This document shows, piece after piece, positions 1 to 5,951 of a stretch of DNA of 9,166 nucleotides. A program made the translations under genes and the position numbers. Under the pieces are notes generated by a model, which had not been told where the DNA came from, searched no databases, and saw only the letters and a list, made by a program, of their open reading frames with translations. The DNA is from Gammaproteobacteria bacterium (lineage in GTDB: Bacteria; Pseudomonadota; Gammaproteobacteria; SURF-13). The DNA lies in the NCBI GenBank assembly GCA_023381235.1, contig JAMCTV010000144.1, forward strand, positions 4,360 through 13,525. The letters run 5' to 3'. Every line of letters begins with the position of its first letter. The stretch's first letter is position 1.

Positions 1-84
1 ATTCCGGACTCGGAGCTGGCGCGCGCGGCCTCCGACCACCTGCCGCTCGTCGCCGAAATGAATCTGTTACCGCCGCGTTTTTGA
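1..84 (+). CDS. C-terminal end of an endonuclease/exonuclease/phosphatase (EEP) family protein
   Basis: The first frame is open from base 1 to a TGA at 82-84, giving 27 residues with no start in the window. The tail contains A-S-D-H-L-P-L-V-A-E, which matches the final conserved block of EEP-fold enzymes (exonuclease III, DNase I-like hydrolases and relatives). In that family the SDH Asp-His pair belongs to the metal-dependent active site and is followed by a hydrophobic strand near the C-terminus. The substrate cannot be told from this fragment. The stop codon lies inside the FNR-type operator that serves the next gene. No terminator is visible between this gene and the next, so some read-through is possible. 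The family call rests on one motif only. Confidence 0.6.
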   Translation: MPDSELARAASDHLPLVAEMNLLPPRF

Positions 85-94
85 TCTGTATCAA
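81..94. promoter_or_regulatory. FNR/ANR-type operator
   Basis: The sequence TTGATCTGTATCAA is a perfect match to the FNR/ANR consensus TTGAT-N4-ATCAA, with both half-sites intact. Its centre is at 87.5. FNR-family regulators bind such sites when oxygen is absent. A site centred 41.5 bp before the transcription start is the classical class II activating position. Here a -10-like hexamer at 117-122 predicts a start near 129, which gives exactly that spacing. CRP-family relatives such as Dnr, which respond to nitric oxide, can read the same sequence, so the true regulator is not certain. Confidence 0.75.
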
Positions 95-116
95 AGTCCG
101 CGTAGGCGGCCTGCGC

Positions 117-122
117 CATGAT
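117..122 (+). promoter_or_regulatory. Probable -10 element of an FNR-dependent promoter
   Basis: CATGAT matches the sigma70 -10 consensus TATAAT at four of six positions. Taken alone it is weak. It is supported by its distance from the perfect FNR box, which puts the operator at about -41.5 and replaces the -35 element, as in class II activator-dependent promoters. Transcription would begin near 129, about 30 bases before the ATG at 160. That would exclude the alternative in-frame ATG at 118. Confidence 0.45.
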
Positions 123-159
123 TGCGCGACAAATTCCGGAACAGGCAGGGAGACGGGGC

Positions 160-435
160 ATGAAAATACAGCAAATCCTTGACATCGCCCGCAGCCGCGG
201 GCTCAGTCTCGGCCGGTCCGGCAAGATCGAGCTCGTCCGGGAAATTCAGCGCGCCGAGGGCAACTTCGACTGTTTCGCCACCGCCTATGATGGTGTGTGC
301 GACCAGTACCACTGCCTGTGGCGCGAAGACTGCTTCGCCGCCGCGCGCCGCCCCGTGGCGCCGGTCCGGAAACGTGCAAAAAGCAGCGGCGCCGTGCCGC
401 CGCCCGCCCGCAAGAAAAAGCCCGCCACACGATGA
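160..435 (+). CDS. Small SAP-like protein with a four-cysteine cluster
   Basis: The product is 91 residues. I chose ATG 160 because GGGAG at 148-152 is a good ribosome binding site seven bases upstream, and because family resemblance begins at M-K-I-Q. An in-frame ATG at 118 would add 14 unrelated residues. Residues 1-34 resemble a SAP-like helix-extended-helix module (I-x-x-I-A-x-x-x-G-L, then K-x-x-L-V-R-x-I-Q-x-x-E-G), a fold usually linked to nucleic-acid binding. Residues 36-58 hold C38, C47, C52 and C58 (C-x8-C-x4-C-x5-C), including the recognisable C-L-W-R-E-D-C. This could be a metal or Fe-S site, but that is inference. The tail is rich in Ala, Pro, Arg and Lys and looks disordered. 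The gene is the first after the FNR box and probably leads the operon. I recognise the family by sight as a small conserved bacterial protein and know of no assigned role. Confidence 0.75.
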   Translation: MKIQQILDIARSRGLSLGRSGKIELVREIQRAEGNFDCFATAYDGVCDQYHCLWREDCFAAARRPVAPVRKRAKSSGAVPPPARKKKPATR

Positions 436-451
436 CCGTCACGTCCTGAGC

Positions 452-1108
452 ATGCCGGACAATGGCGGGATGATCCCGCTCTGGATCAAGATTTCCTACA
501 CCCTGTTCGTCGCCGTGCTGGCGCCGGTGTACTGGATATACCATGGCCCGGCAAATTTCCTGTGGGGCTCCGATATCGCGCTCCTGGCCACGGTGATCGC
601 CCTGTGGCGCGAGAGCCCGCTGCTCACCAGTATGATGGCGCTCGCAGTGCTGCTGCCGGAGCTTCTATGGAATCTGGACTTCTTCAGCCGCTTGCTTGCC
701 GGGCGCGATGTGATCGGCCTGGACGCGACCGGTTACATGTTCAACCCCGCCCAGCCGCTGTGGCTACGCGGGCTGTCGCTGTTCCATGTGTTCCTGCCGC
801 TGGTGATCATGTTTATGCTCTACCGGCTCGGCTACGACCGGCGCGCCTTGCCCGCGGCGGCTGCGCTATGCTGGGTGGTGCTGCCCGCCACCTATCTGTT
901 TACGGAGCCGGAGCGGAACATCAACTGGGTATATGGATGGAGCAACCAGCCGCAGACCTGGCTGCCGCCGCTGGTGTATCTTGCCGGATTGATGCTCCTG
1001 GTTCCCCTGATCGTCTACCTGCCCACGCACGGGGTGTTGAAAAAGGCGTTTCCGGGGAACGAAGGTTCATTGCCATTTCGCGCCTCACGTGATAAAAGGC
1101 CACTGTAG
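452..1108 (+). CDS. Conserved membrane protein of unknown function, about six helices
   Basis: The 218-residue product is strongly hydrophobic. Likely membrane segments are near residues 8-29, 41-56, 59-77, 104-125, 130-148 and 168-190, with a basic C-terminal tail. Loops carry family-like blocks: W-N-L-D-F-F-S-R-L-L-A-G around 76-87, G-Y-M-F-N-P before helix 4, and R-N-I-N-W-V-Y-G-W then P-Q-T-W-L-P-P before the last helix. It resembles a widespread group annotated only as membrane or membrane-associated protein. No catalytic motif is evident. The start is uncertain: ATG 452 lies 16 bases after the SAP gene stop and ATG 470 is also in frame, and neither has a strong ribosome binding site. 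The gene ends 19 bases before the globin-coupled sensor gene, so co-transcription is likely. It may supply a membrane partner, but nothing in the sequence shows this. Confidence 0.8.
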   Translation: MPDNGGMIPLWIKISYTLFVAVLAPVYWIYHGPANFLWGSDIALLATVIALWRESPLLTSMMALAVLLPELLWNLDFFSRLLAGRDVIGLDATGYMFNPAQPLWLRGLSLFHVFLPLVIMFMLYRLGYDRRALPAAAALCWVVLPATYLFTEPERNINWVYGWSNQPQTWLPPLVYLAGLMLLVPLIVYLPTHGVLKKAFPGNEGSLPFRASRDKRPL

Positions 1109-1127
1109 ACCGACCCTGGAGCAAGCC

Positions 1128-3734
1128 ATGCCCCTCTCGGACGAAGCCGTTGCCGTGCTGGCCCGGGATCTCGGGATCAACGCGCAAGAGATCGCCCGGC
1201 GCAAGGAATTCCTGGAGTTTGATGAAACCGACGTCAGCCTGCTCACGGAGTTGCACGCGCGCCTGCAAGATGTGTCGCGGCGGTTCGTGGACGACTTTTA
1301 CGCCCATCTCATCAAGTTCGAGGAAACCCGCCGTTTCATCTCCGATCACCGGGCCCTGGAGCGCCTGAAGCAGTCCCAGGCAGCCTACTTCGACAGCCTG
1401 ACCGCGGGCGACTACGGCCCCGGCTACATACTCCGCCGTCTGCGCGTAGGCGTCGCCCACCAGCGCATCGGGCTTGAGCCCAAGTGGTACCTCGGCGCCT
1501 ACAGCAAGTACCTCACCGGACTGCTGCCCGAGCTGTGGCGCCTGCTGGGCGACGACCCGGACAAGTTTCTCGCCGGCTACCATGCGCTGCAGAAGATTGT
1601 GTTCCTGGACATGGGGCTGGCCCTCGACACCTATATCCAGGCCGACAGGCATGCCATCGCCTCCCTCAAGCGCTACGCCGAGGACATCATTGCGAGCCTT
1701 CCCGCGGGGTTGATGGTGGTAGACGACGCCCTCAAGGTGCGGAGCGTCAACCGCTCCTTCCGCGAGATGTTCGAACTGGAGAACGGAGAAGACGTTTCCG
1801 GGCGCGAATTCGAAGACCTCCTGCCGCTGCCCGATCTGCGCCGGCAGGCGCAAGCCGTCCTCGCCAGCGGGATGGCCTTGCACGGCATTGACGCCGCGCT
1901 GGGCGAAAAGCGGCTGCGCCTCACCATCGCTGGAACCCAGCTTACGGAAGAAGCAGAAGACCACCTGCTGGTGGTCGTGGAGGACATCACCGAGCACAAG
2001 CGCGCGGAAGAGGAGTTGCGCCTTGCCGCCGTGGTGTTCGAGCAAAGCGCCGCGGCCGTGATCATCATGGACGCCGGGCGGCGCATCCTCACCGCGAACC
2101 GTGCTTTCACGCAGATGACAGGCTATGCGCGCGAAGAAGTGATTGGGAACACACCAGGCATCCTGAAATCCGGGCGGCACGATGCAGCCTTTTTCCGCGC
2201 GATGTGGGAACGCGTTGGCAAAGACGGCCACTGGCAGGGGGAGGTCTGGAACCGGTGCAAATTGGGCGAGATTCACCCCGTGTGGATGTCGCTTGCCGCC
2301 GTGCGCAATGAAAAAGGGGTGATCACCCACTACATCGGTATCATGACCGATATCGCCGAACGTAAAGCCCATGAGGCGCATATCGAGCATCTCGCCTTCT
2401 ACGACCCGCTGACCGGGCTACCCAACAGGGCGCTGTTCATGGATCGCCTGAACCAGGCTTTGGCCGATGCCGAACGGCACGGGCAGCGGGTGGCGATCCT
2501 GTTCATGGACCTCGACCGCTTCAAGGAAATCAACGATACCCATGGGCACGCCATCGGCGACCAGGTGCTTGCCGAGGTCGCGCGGCGCTTCCAGGGCGTA
2601 TTGCGCCAGGCGGACACCTTGGCCCGCTTTGGTGGGGATGAGTTCGTCATCACTGCCGGGGAGGCCGACCAGTCGTCCGTGGTCCACATCGCCGAACGTT
2701 TGCAGCAAGCGCTCGGCGACCCCATTGCGGTGAAGGGGCGGCCTTTTTCGCTGGGGGCGAGTATCGGTATCGCCTTCTATCCCGAGGATGGAAAATCGTC
2801 CGATGAGCTGCTCAAACAGGCCGACATCGCCATGTATCGCGCCAAGGTATCAGGCGGCGGCTATCGCTTCTACCGGCCGGAGATGAGCGCGGGGCTGGCC
2901 AAGCGCCTGGAGCTTGCCGGCCGCCTGAACAGCGCCCTGAAGGCGGGGCAATTGCAGCTCCATTACCAGCCCATCGTGAATCTCCAGACAAAAACCATCT
3001 CCGGCGCCGAGGCCTTGTTGCGCTGGAACGATCCCGAACGAGGCTGGGTGGAACCGGAGGAATTCATCCCGATTGCCGAAGAGCGCCGCATGATGAGGGC
3101 GATCGGAGAGTGGGTGCTGCAGGAGGCTTGCCGCCAATTGAAAGCCTGGCAAGAGGCCGGCCTGCGTTTCCCCGGGCGGCTCGCCGTCAATAAAGCCTGG
3201 CAGGAAACCGGCCTGAATTTATCCGGAAGGCTCGCCGTCAACATCGCCGCCCAGCAGTTGGAAGAGGCCGAGTTCGTCAGCAAGGCGCGGGTCATCGTGC
3301 GCGCGGCGGGCCTGACGCCCGATTGTCTTGCGCTGGAGCTCACCGAAAGCGGACTGATGGCGAACGCGGAGCGGGCGATCGGAATGATGGAGGCTCTGAA
3401 AACGGCGGGGTTTACGCTCTCGATAGACGATTTCGGCACCGGCTATTCATCGCTTACCTATCTCAAACGCCTTCCGGTGGACAAGCTCAAGATTGACATA
3501 TCCTTTGTGCGCGACATGATAAAGGACAGCAACGATTACACCATTGTTGCCGCCATCATCGCCATGGCGCGCACCCTCGGCCTCAGAACGCTTGCCGAAG
3601 GAGTGGAAGAAGCGGCGCAGGCGGAAGCCCTGCAGTCGCTGGGTTGCGATGAGGCACAAGGGTATTACTTCGGCTACCCTGAAACGCCCGAAGTCTTTGC
3701 GCAAAAATGGCTCAAAACCGCCGCTTCCGGCTGA
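1128..3734 (+). CDS. Globin-coupled sensor with PAS-PAS-GGDEF-EAL: c-di-GMP cyclase/phosphodiesterase
   Basis: The 868-residue soluble protein starts at ATG 1128, preceded by CTGGAG at 1116-1121. A GTG at 1089 in frame lacks support. Residues 20-175 form a globin-coupled sensor domain. H111 in V-A-H-Q-R-I-G-L is the likely proximal haem ligand and Y58 in D-D-F-Y-A-H-L the likely distal-pocket tyrosine, so it should bind O2, NO or CO. Two PAS domains follow (about 179-295 and 299-424). The cyclase domain has R-F-G-G-D-E-F (GGDEF 502-506) and an intact RxxD inhibitory site (R493-D496) five residues before it. The EAL domain (about 598-850) has E628-A-L and the later E-L-T-E-S, D-D-F-G-T-G-Y, K-L-K-I-D, A-E-G-V-E-E and Q-G-Y-Y-F motifs. 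Both catalytic halves therefore look competent. A 17-residue tandem duplication (672-705) lies inside the EAL domain before its metal-binding Asn. Net activity cannot be predicted. Confidence 0.93.
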   Translation: MPLSDEAVAVLARDLGINAQEIARRKEFLEFDETDVSLLTELHARLQDVSRRFVDDFYAHLIKFEETRRFISDHRALERLKQSQAAYFDSLTAGDYGPGYILRRLRVGVAHQRIGLEPKWYLGAYSKYLTGLLPELWRLLGDDPDKFLAGYHALQKIVFLDMGLALDTYIQADRHAIASLKRYAEDIIASLPAGLMVVDDALKVRSVNRSFREMFELENGEDVSGREFEDLLPLPDLRRQAQAVLASGMALHGIDAALGEKRLRLTIAGTQLTEEAEDHLLVVVEDITEHKRAEEELRLAAVVFEQSAAAVIIMDAGRRILTANRAFTQMTGYAREEVIGNTPGILKSGRHDAAFFRAMWERVGKDGHWQGEVWNRCKLGEIHPVWMSLAAVRNEKGVITHYIGIMTDIAERKAHEAHIEHLAFYDPLTGLPNRALFMDRLNQALADAERHGQRVAILFMDLDRFKEINDTHGHAIGDQVLAEVARRFQGVLRQADTLARFGGDEFVITAGEADQSSVVHIAERLQQALGDPIAVKGRPFSLGASIGIAFYPEDGKSSDELLKQADIAMYRAKVSGGGYRFYRPEMSAGLAKRLELAGRLNSALKAGQLQLHYQPIVNLQTKTISGAEALLRWNDPERGWVEPEEFIPIAEERRMMRAIGEWVLQEACRQLKAWQEAGLRFPGRLAVNKAWQETGLNLSGRLAVNIAAQQLEEAEFVSKARVIVRAAGLTPDCLALELTESGLMANAERAIGMMEALKTAGFTLSIDDFGTGYSSLTYLKRLPVDKLKIDISFVRDMIKDSNDYTIVAAIIAMARTLGLRTLAEGVEEAAQAEALQSLGCDEAQGYYFGYPETPEVFAQKWLKTAASG
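3141..3242 (+). repeat. In-frame 51-bp tandem duplication within the EAL domain
   Basis: Two adjacent 51-base units (3141-3191 and 3192-3242) match at 41 of 51 positions. They encode K-A-W-Q-E-A-G-L-R-F-P-G-R-L-A-V-N and K-A-W-Q-E-T-G-L-N-L-S-G-R-L-A-V-N, identical at 13 of 17 residues. Ordinary EAL domains have one such unit, running from the end of a helix into the strand that ends with the metal-binding Asn of the N-x-x-x-Q motif. Only the second copy leads into I-A-A-Q-Q-L, so it keeps the canonical context. The ten differences show that the duplication is old, or that it arose by recombination with a related EAL gene. They speak against a simple assembly error. Confidence 0.95.
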
Positions 3735-3746
3735 GCTGAGAACATG

Positions 3747-3798
3747 GTAGCGAGTTGCGAGTAAAAACTTTTCCTCGCTACTCGACACTCGCTACTCG
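3747..3798. repeat. Short direct and inverted repeat cluster between operon end and tRNA-Ala
   Basis: CTCGCTACTCG occurs twice (3774-3784 and 3788-3798), spaced 14 bases start to start. The 16-base arm 3747-3762 is also an inverted match (14 of 16) to 3780-3795, with a 17-base loop holding A and T runs. It could fold in RNA of either strand and lies at the convergent ends of the sensor operon and the tRNA gene. It lacks the GC stem followed directly by a T run that would mark an intrinsic terminator. Its composition looks like a simple intergenic repeat. Confidence 0.6.
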
Positions 3799-3809
3799 TT
3801 ACTGATTGA

Positions 3810-3885
3810 TGGTGGAGCGGAGGAGGATCGAACTCCCGACCTCTGCATTGCGAACGCAGCGCTCTCCCAGCTGAGCTACCGCCCC
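3810..3885 (-). tRNA. tRNA-Ala (anticodon CGC)
   Basis: Read on the minus strand, 76 bases fold as a complete cloverleaf. The acceptor stem is GGGGCGG with CCGCTCC. The D arm is GCTC/GAGC, the anticodon stem CTGCG/TGCAG and the T arm GGGAG-TTCGATC-CTCCT. The anticodon loop TTCGCAA gives anticodon CGC, which reads GCG alanine codons. The G3:U70 wobble pair, the main identity element for alanyl-tRNA synthetase, is present, and the terminal CCA is encoded. It is transcribed against the sensor operon and away from the glycosyltransferase gene. Twenty-eight bases of its middle, from the base of the anticodon arm into the T stem, recur exactly and inverted at 4670-4697. Confidence 0.97.
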
Positions 3886-4036
3886 ATATTTTTAAACAGT
3901 TGCGTTGCCATCCCTGGCGTAACAACAGTTGCTTTCCAGAATTCTGAAAGCGCATATTGTAACATCGCCCAACCCGCGATTCCATCATGACCGCCGCCGT
4001 TGGCGTGTTGTGGAATCTTCAAGTACCCTGAAAGGC

Positions 4037-4737
4037 ATGAATGAAACGCGCATAAGTATCATCCTCCCAACCCTCGACGAGGCACACGGGATCGTGGACA
4101 CCTTGCGGCCGTTGCAGGCATTGCGCACACGCGGGCATGAAATCATTCTGGCCGACGGCGGCAGCCGTGACGCCACCGTCATTCTGGCCGAACCCTGGAT
4201 GAACAAGGTGGTGCACAGCGGCCGCGGACGGGCTGTGCAGATGAACGCCGGGGCGAGCGCTGCGGAGGGTGACGTGCTGCTGTTTTTGCACGCCGATACG
4301 CTGTTGCCTGATGCTGCGGATACGCTCATCCTTGACGCCCTGCAAGCACGCGACTGGGGGCGGTTTGACGTGCGGCTGTCCGGCTCGCACCCGCTGCTGC
4401 GCGTGGTGGAAACACTGATGAACTGGCGCTCGCGCCTCACCGGCATCGCCACCGGCGATCAGGCCATTTTCGTGCGCCGCGACCTGTTTGAGAAAACCGG
4501 CGGCTACCCGGAGATTCCACTCATGGAAGACATCGCCCTTTGCCGCACGCTAAAAAAGCACGGCCCGCCGCTGTGCCTGAAACAGCGCGTGCTCACCTCC
4601 AGCCGCCGCTGGGAACAGCACGGCATTCTGCGCACGATTTTTCTGATGTGGCGCTTGCGCCTCGCGTATGCGCTGCGTTCGCAATGCAGAGGTCGGGCGC
4701 GGATCCGCATCAGCTCGCAAAAATCTATCACAAATGA
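4037..4737 (+). pseudogene. TIGR04283-type family 2 glycosyltransferase, frameshifted near the 3' end
   Basis: Residues 1-213 read as a GT-A family 2 transferase. They show I-I-L-P-T-L-D-E-A at the N-terminus, the nucleotide-binding A-D-G-G-S-R-D, G-R-G-R-A-V-Q-M-N-A-G, the DxD-like L-H-A-D-T, G-D-Q-A-I-F-V-R-R and P-L-M-E-D-I-A-L. This is the rSAM/selenodomain-associated 'transferase 2' family, also labelled as arsenosugar biosynthesis glycosyltransferase. After codon 4673-4675 about 20 extra bases (4676-4695) shift the frame. The expected ending, G-A-D-P-H-Q-L-A-K-I-Y-H-K and a TGA at 4735-4737, resumes in another frame from 4696. Removing the 20 bases gives 226 residues, a normal length, and restores an ATGA overlap with the next gene. 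As it stands the frame runs to 4858, replacing the last 13 residues with 60 unrelated ones. Most of the fold is untouched, so partial function is possible. The start at 4037 has only a poorly spaced GAAAGG. Confidence 0.85.
4670..4697 (+). repeat. 28-base copy of tRNA-Ala(CGC) within the glycosyltransferase gene
   Basis: Bases 4670-4697 are identical to tRNA-Ala nucleotides 24-51 (minus strand, 3862 down to 3835): anticodon arm, variable loop and first T-stem bases. Identity stops at both edges (T for A before, C for A after). About 20 bases (4676-4695) are extra relative to the expected gene. The flanking six bases on the left and two or three on the right could belong to either the gene or the tRNA, so they look like microhomology at a templated insertion. 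Confidence 0.9.
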
Positions 4738-5372
4738 CGCAACCCACACTCTTTCCCGGCGGGGTCATTCTGATTTTCGCCAAGGCGCCGGTTGCGGGCG
4801 AGGTGAAAACGCGCCTGATCCCCACCCTGGGCGCACAAGGTGCGGCGCGCCTGCATGAGCAACTGGCGCGGCGCTGCATCGCACAGGCCTCCGCCGCCGC
4901 ACTTAGTCCGGTGCAGCTTTGGTGCGCGCCGGATGCGGCGCATCCCTTTTTCATGCAATGCCAAAAAGAATTCGGCGTCACCTTGCACACTCAGCAAGGG
5001 GGTGATTTAGGCGCGCGCATGGCGCACGCCTTAAGCACGGCGCTGGAGACGGCGTCATACGCCATAATTATCGGCACGGATTGCCCCGCGCTCACGGCGC
5101 ATGATCTGCGTGAGGCTTTAGCCATGCTGGAACAAGGCTATGACGCCGTCCTCGGCCCGGCCGAGGACGGCGGTTACGTGCTGCTCGGCCTGCGCCGGGT
5201 CGCCCCGCAACCGTTTGAAAATATCCCGTGGGGCACGGAACAAGTACTGGACCTTACACGCGCGCGCCTGAAACAGTTACAATGGCGCTGGCATGAACTG
5301 CCTGCGCGCCGCGATATAGACCGGCCGCAAGACCTTGAACATCCGCTCATCCAGAATTTACTGCACTCCTGA
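4734..5372 (+). CDS. TIGR04282/DUF2064 nucleotidyltransferase-like transferase
   Basis: The 212-residue product is of the family called rSAM/selenodomain-associated transferase 1, also labelled as arsenosugar biosynthesis glycosyltransferase, with a CofC/MobA-like nucleotide-transferase fold. Visible signatures are I-F-A-K-A-P-V-A-G-E-V-K-T-R-L (14-28), G-T-D-C-P-A-L (114-120), which contains the metal-binding Asp, and G-P-A-E-D-G-G-Y (141-148). The start at ATG 4734 forms an ATGA overlap with the original stop of the upstream glycosyltransferase. This implies translational coupling, and the frameshift upstream would disturb it. An in-frame upstream ATG at 4668 would add residues translated from the tRNA-derived insert and is rejected. 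The 3' end overlaps mogA (TGATG). This family and the upstream one are commonly neighbours, which suggests joint modification of a small molecule or lipid. The substrate is unproven here. Confidence 0.88.
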   Translation: MTQPTLFPGGVILIFAKAPVAGEVKTRLIPTLGAQGAARLHEQLARRCIAQASAAALSPVQLWCAPDAAHPFFMQCQKEFGVTLHTQQGGDLGARMAHALSTALETASYAIIIGTDCPALTAHDLREALAMLEQGYDAVLGPAEDGGYVLLGLRRVAPQPFENIPWGTEQVLDLTRARLKQLQWRWHELPARRDIDRPQDLEHPLIQNLLHS

Positions 5373-5911
5373 TGGAATCCTCTCCGGCACGCATAGGCAT
5401 CGTCACCGTCTCCGACCGCGCGAGCAGCGGCGTTTACCAGGACTTAGGGGGGCCTGCGATACGCAAGGCGCTGGAAAAAATTCTCGCCACGCCGTGGCAG
5501 GCGCTGTCGTGCGTGATTCCCGACGAGCAACCGGTGATCGAGGAAACGCTGAAGGATTTATGCGACACGCAAGGCTGCTGCCTGGTGGTCACCACCGGCG
5601 GCACCGGCCCCGCCCCGCGCGACATCACCCCGGAGGCGACTGAGGCGGTATGCGACAAGATACTGGACGGCTTCGGCGAGCAGATGCGCGCGGTATCGTT
5701 GAAGGTGGTGCCGACCGCGATACTGTCGCGCCAGATCGCGGGCATACGCGGCAAGTCGCTCATCATCAATCTGCCGGGCAAGCCTTCCTCCATCAATGAC
5801 TGCCTGCACGCGGTATTCCCCGCCGTGCCCTATTGCATAGACCTCATCGGCGGGCCGTATCTGGAAACCCATCCCGAAGTGCTCACCGCCTTCCGGCCGA
5901 AAAAGCAGTAG
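5372..5911 (+). CDS. mogA: Molybdopterin adenylyltransferase MogA
   Basis: The 179-residue product matches MogA in length and motifs. This enzyme adenylylates molybdopterin (MPT-AMP formation) before molybdenum insertion in molybdenum cofactor synthesis. Visible motifs are V-T-V-S-D-R-A-S (11-18), P-D-E-Q around D51, T-T-G-G-T-G-P-A-P-R-D-I-T-P-E (74-88) with D84, and N-L-P-G-K-P (133-138). D51 and D84 correspond by position to the catalytic Asp49 and Asp82 of E. coli MogA. The start codon overlaps the DUF2064 stop (TGATG), so translation is probably coupled. No other molybdenum-cofactor gene is present in the window, so its placement in a transferase cluster is notable. Codons 130-170 (5757-5883) are repeated exactly at the right edge of the window. 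Confidence 0.92.
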   Translation: MESSPARIGIVTVSDRASSGVYQDLGGPAIRKALEKILATPWQALSCVIPDEQPVIEETLKDLCDTQGCCLVVTTGGTGPAPRDITPEATEAVCDKILDGFGEQMRAVSLKVVPTAILSRQIAGIRGKSLIINLPGKPSSINDCLHAVFPAVPYCIDLIGGPYLETHPEVLTAFRPKKQ

Positions 5912-5951
5912 CAAGTGAAGAAATCTGTTCTCTGCCCCTACACCTCAAATC

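Noticed and set aside
118..159. In-frame ATG at 118 as the start of the SAP-like protein
   Set aside because: It overlaps the predicted -10 element, lacks a ribosome binding site and adds unrelated residues. ATG 160 has GGGAG at the right distance.
921..2390. Long minus-strand open frame (489 codons) opposite the globin-sensor gene
   Set aside because: It shows no family motif and lies antisense to a clear multidomain gene. High GC content explains its openness.
3747..3795. Intrinsic terminator for the sensor operon or tRNA-Ala
   Set aside because: The stem is imperfect, the loop is 17 bases, and no T run follows the stem on either strand.
3929..3990. Divergent promoters in the tRNA-Ala / glycosyltransferase gap
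   Set aside because: TACAAT on the minus strand (3961-3956) and TTGCTT with CATATT on the plus strand were considered. Neither has a good partner hexamer at proper spacing, so I do not call them.
4037..4858. The glycosyltransferase as a normal 273-residue protein
   Set aside because: After residue 213 the frame loses family resemblance and runs 125 bases into the next gene. The true C-terminus and stop are visible in another frame after the tRNA-derived insert.
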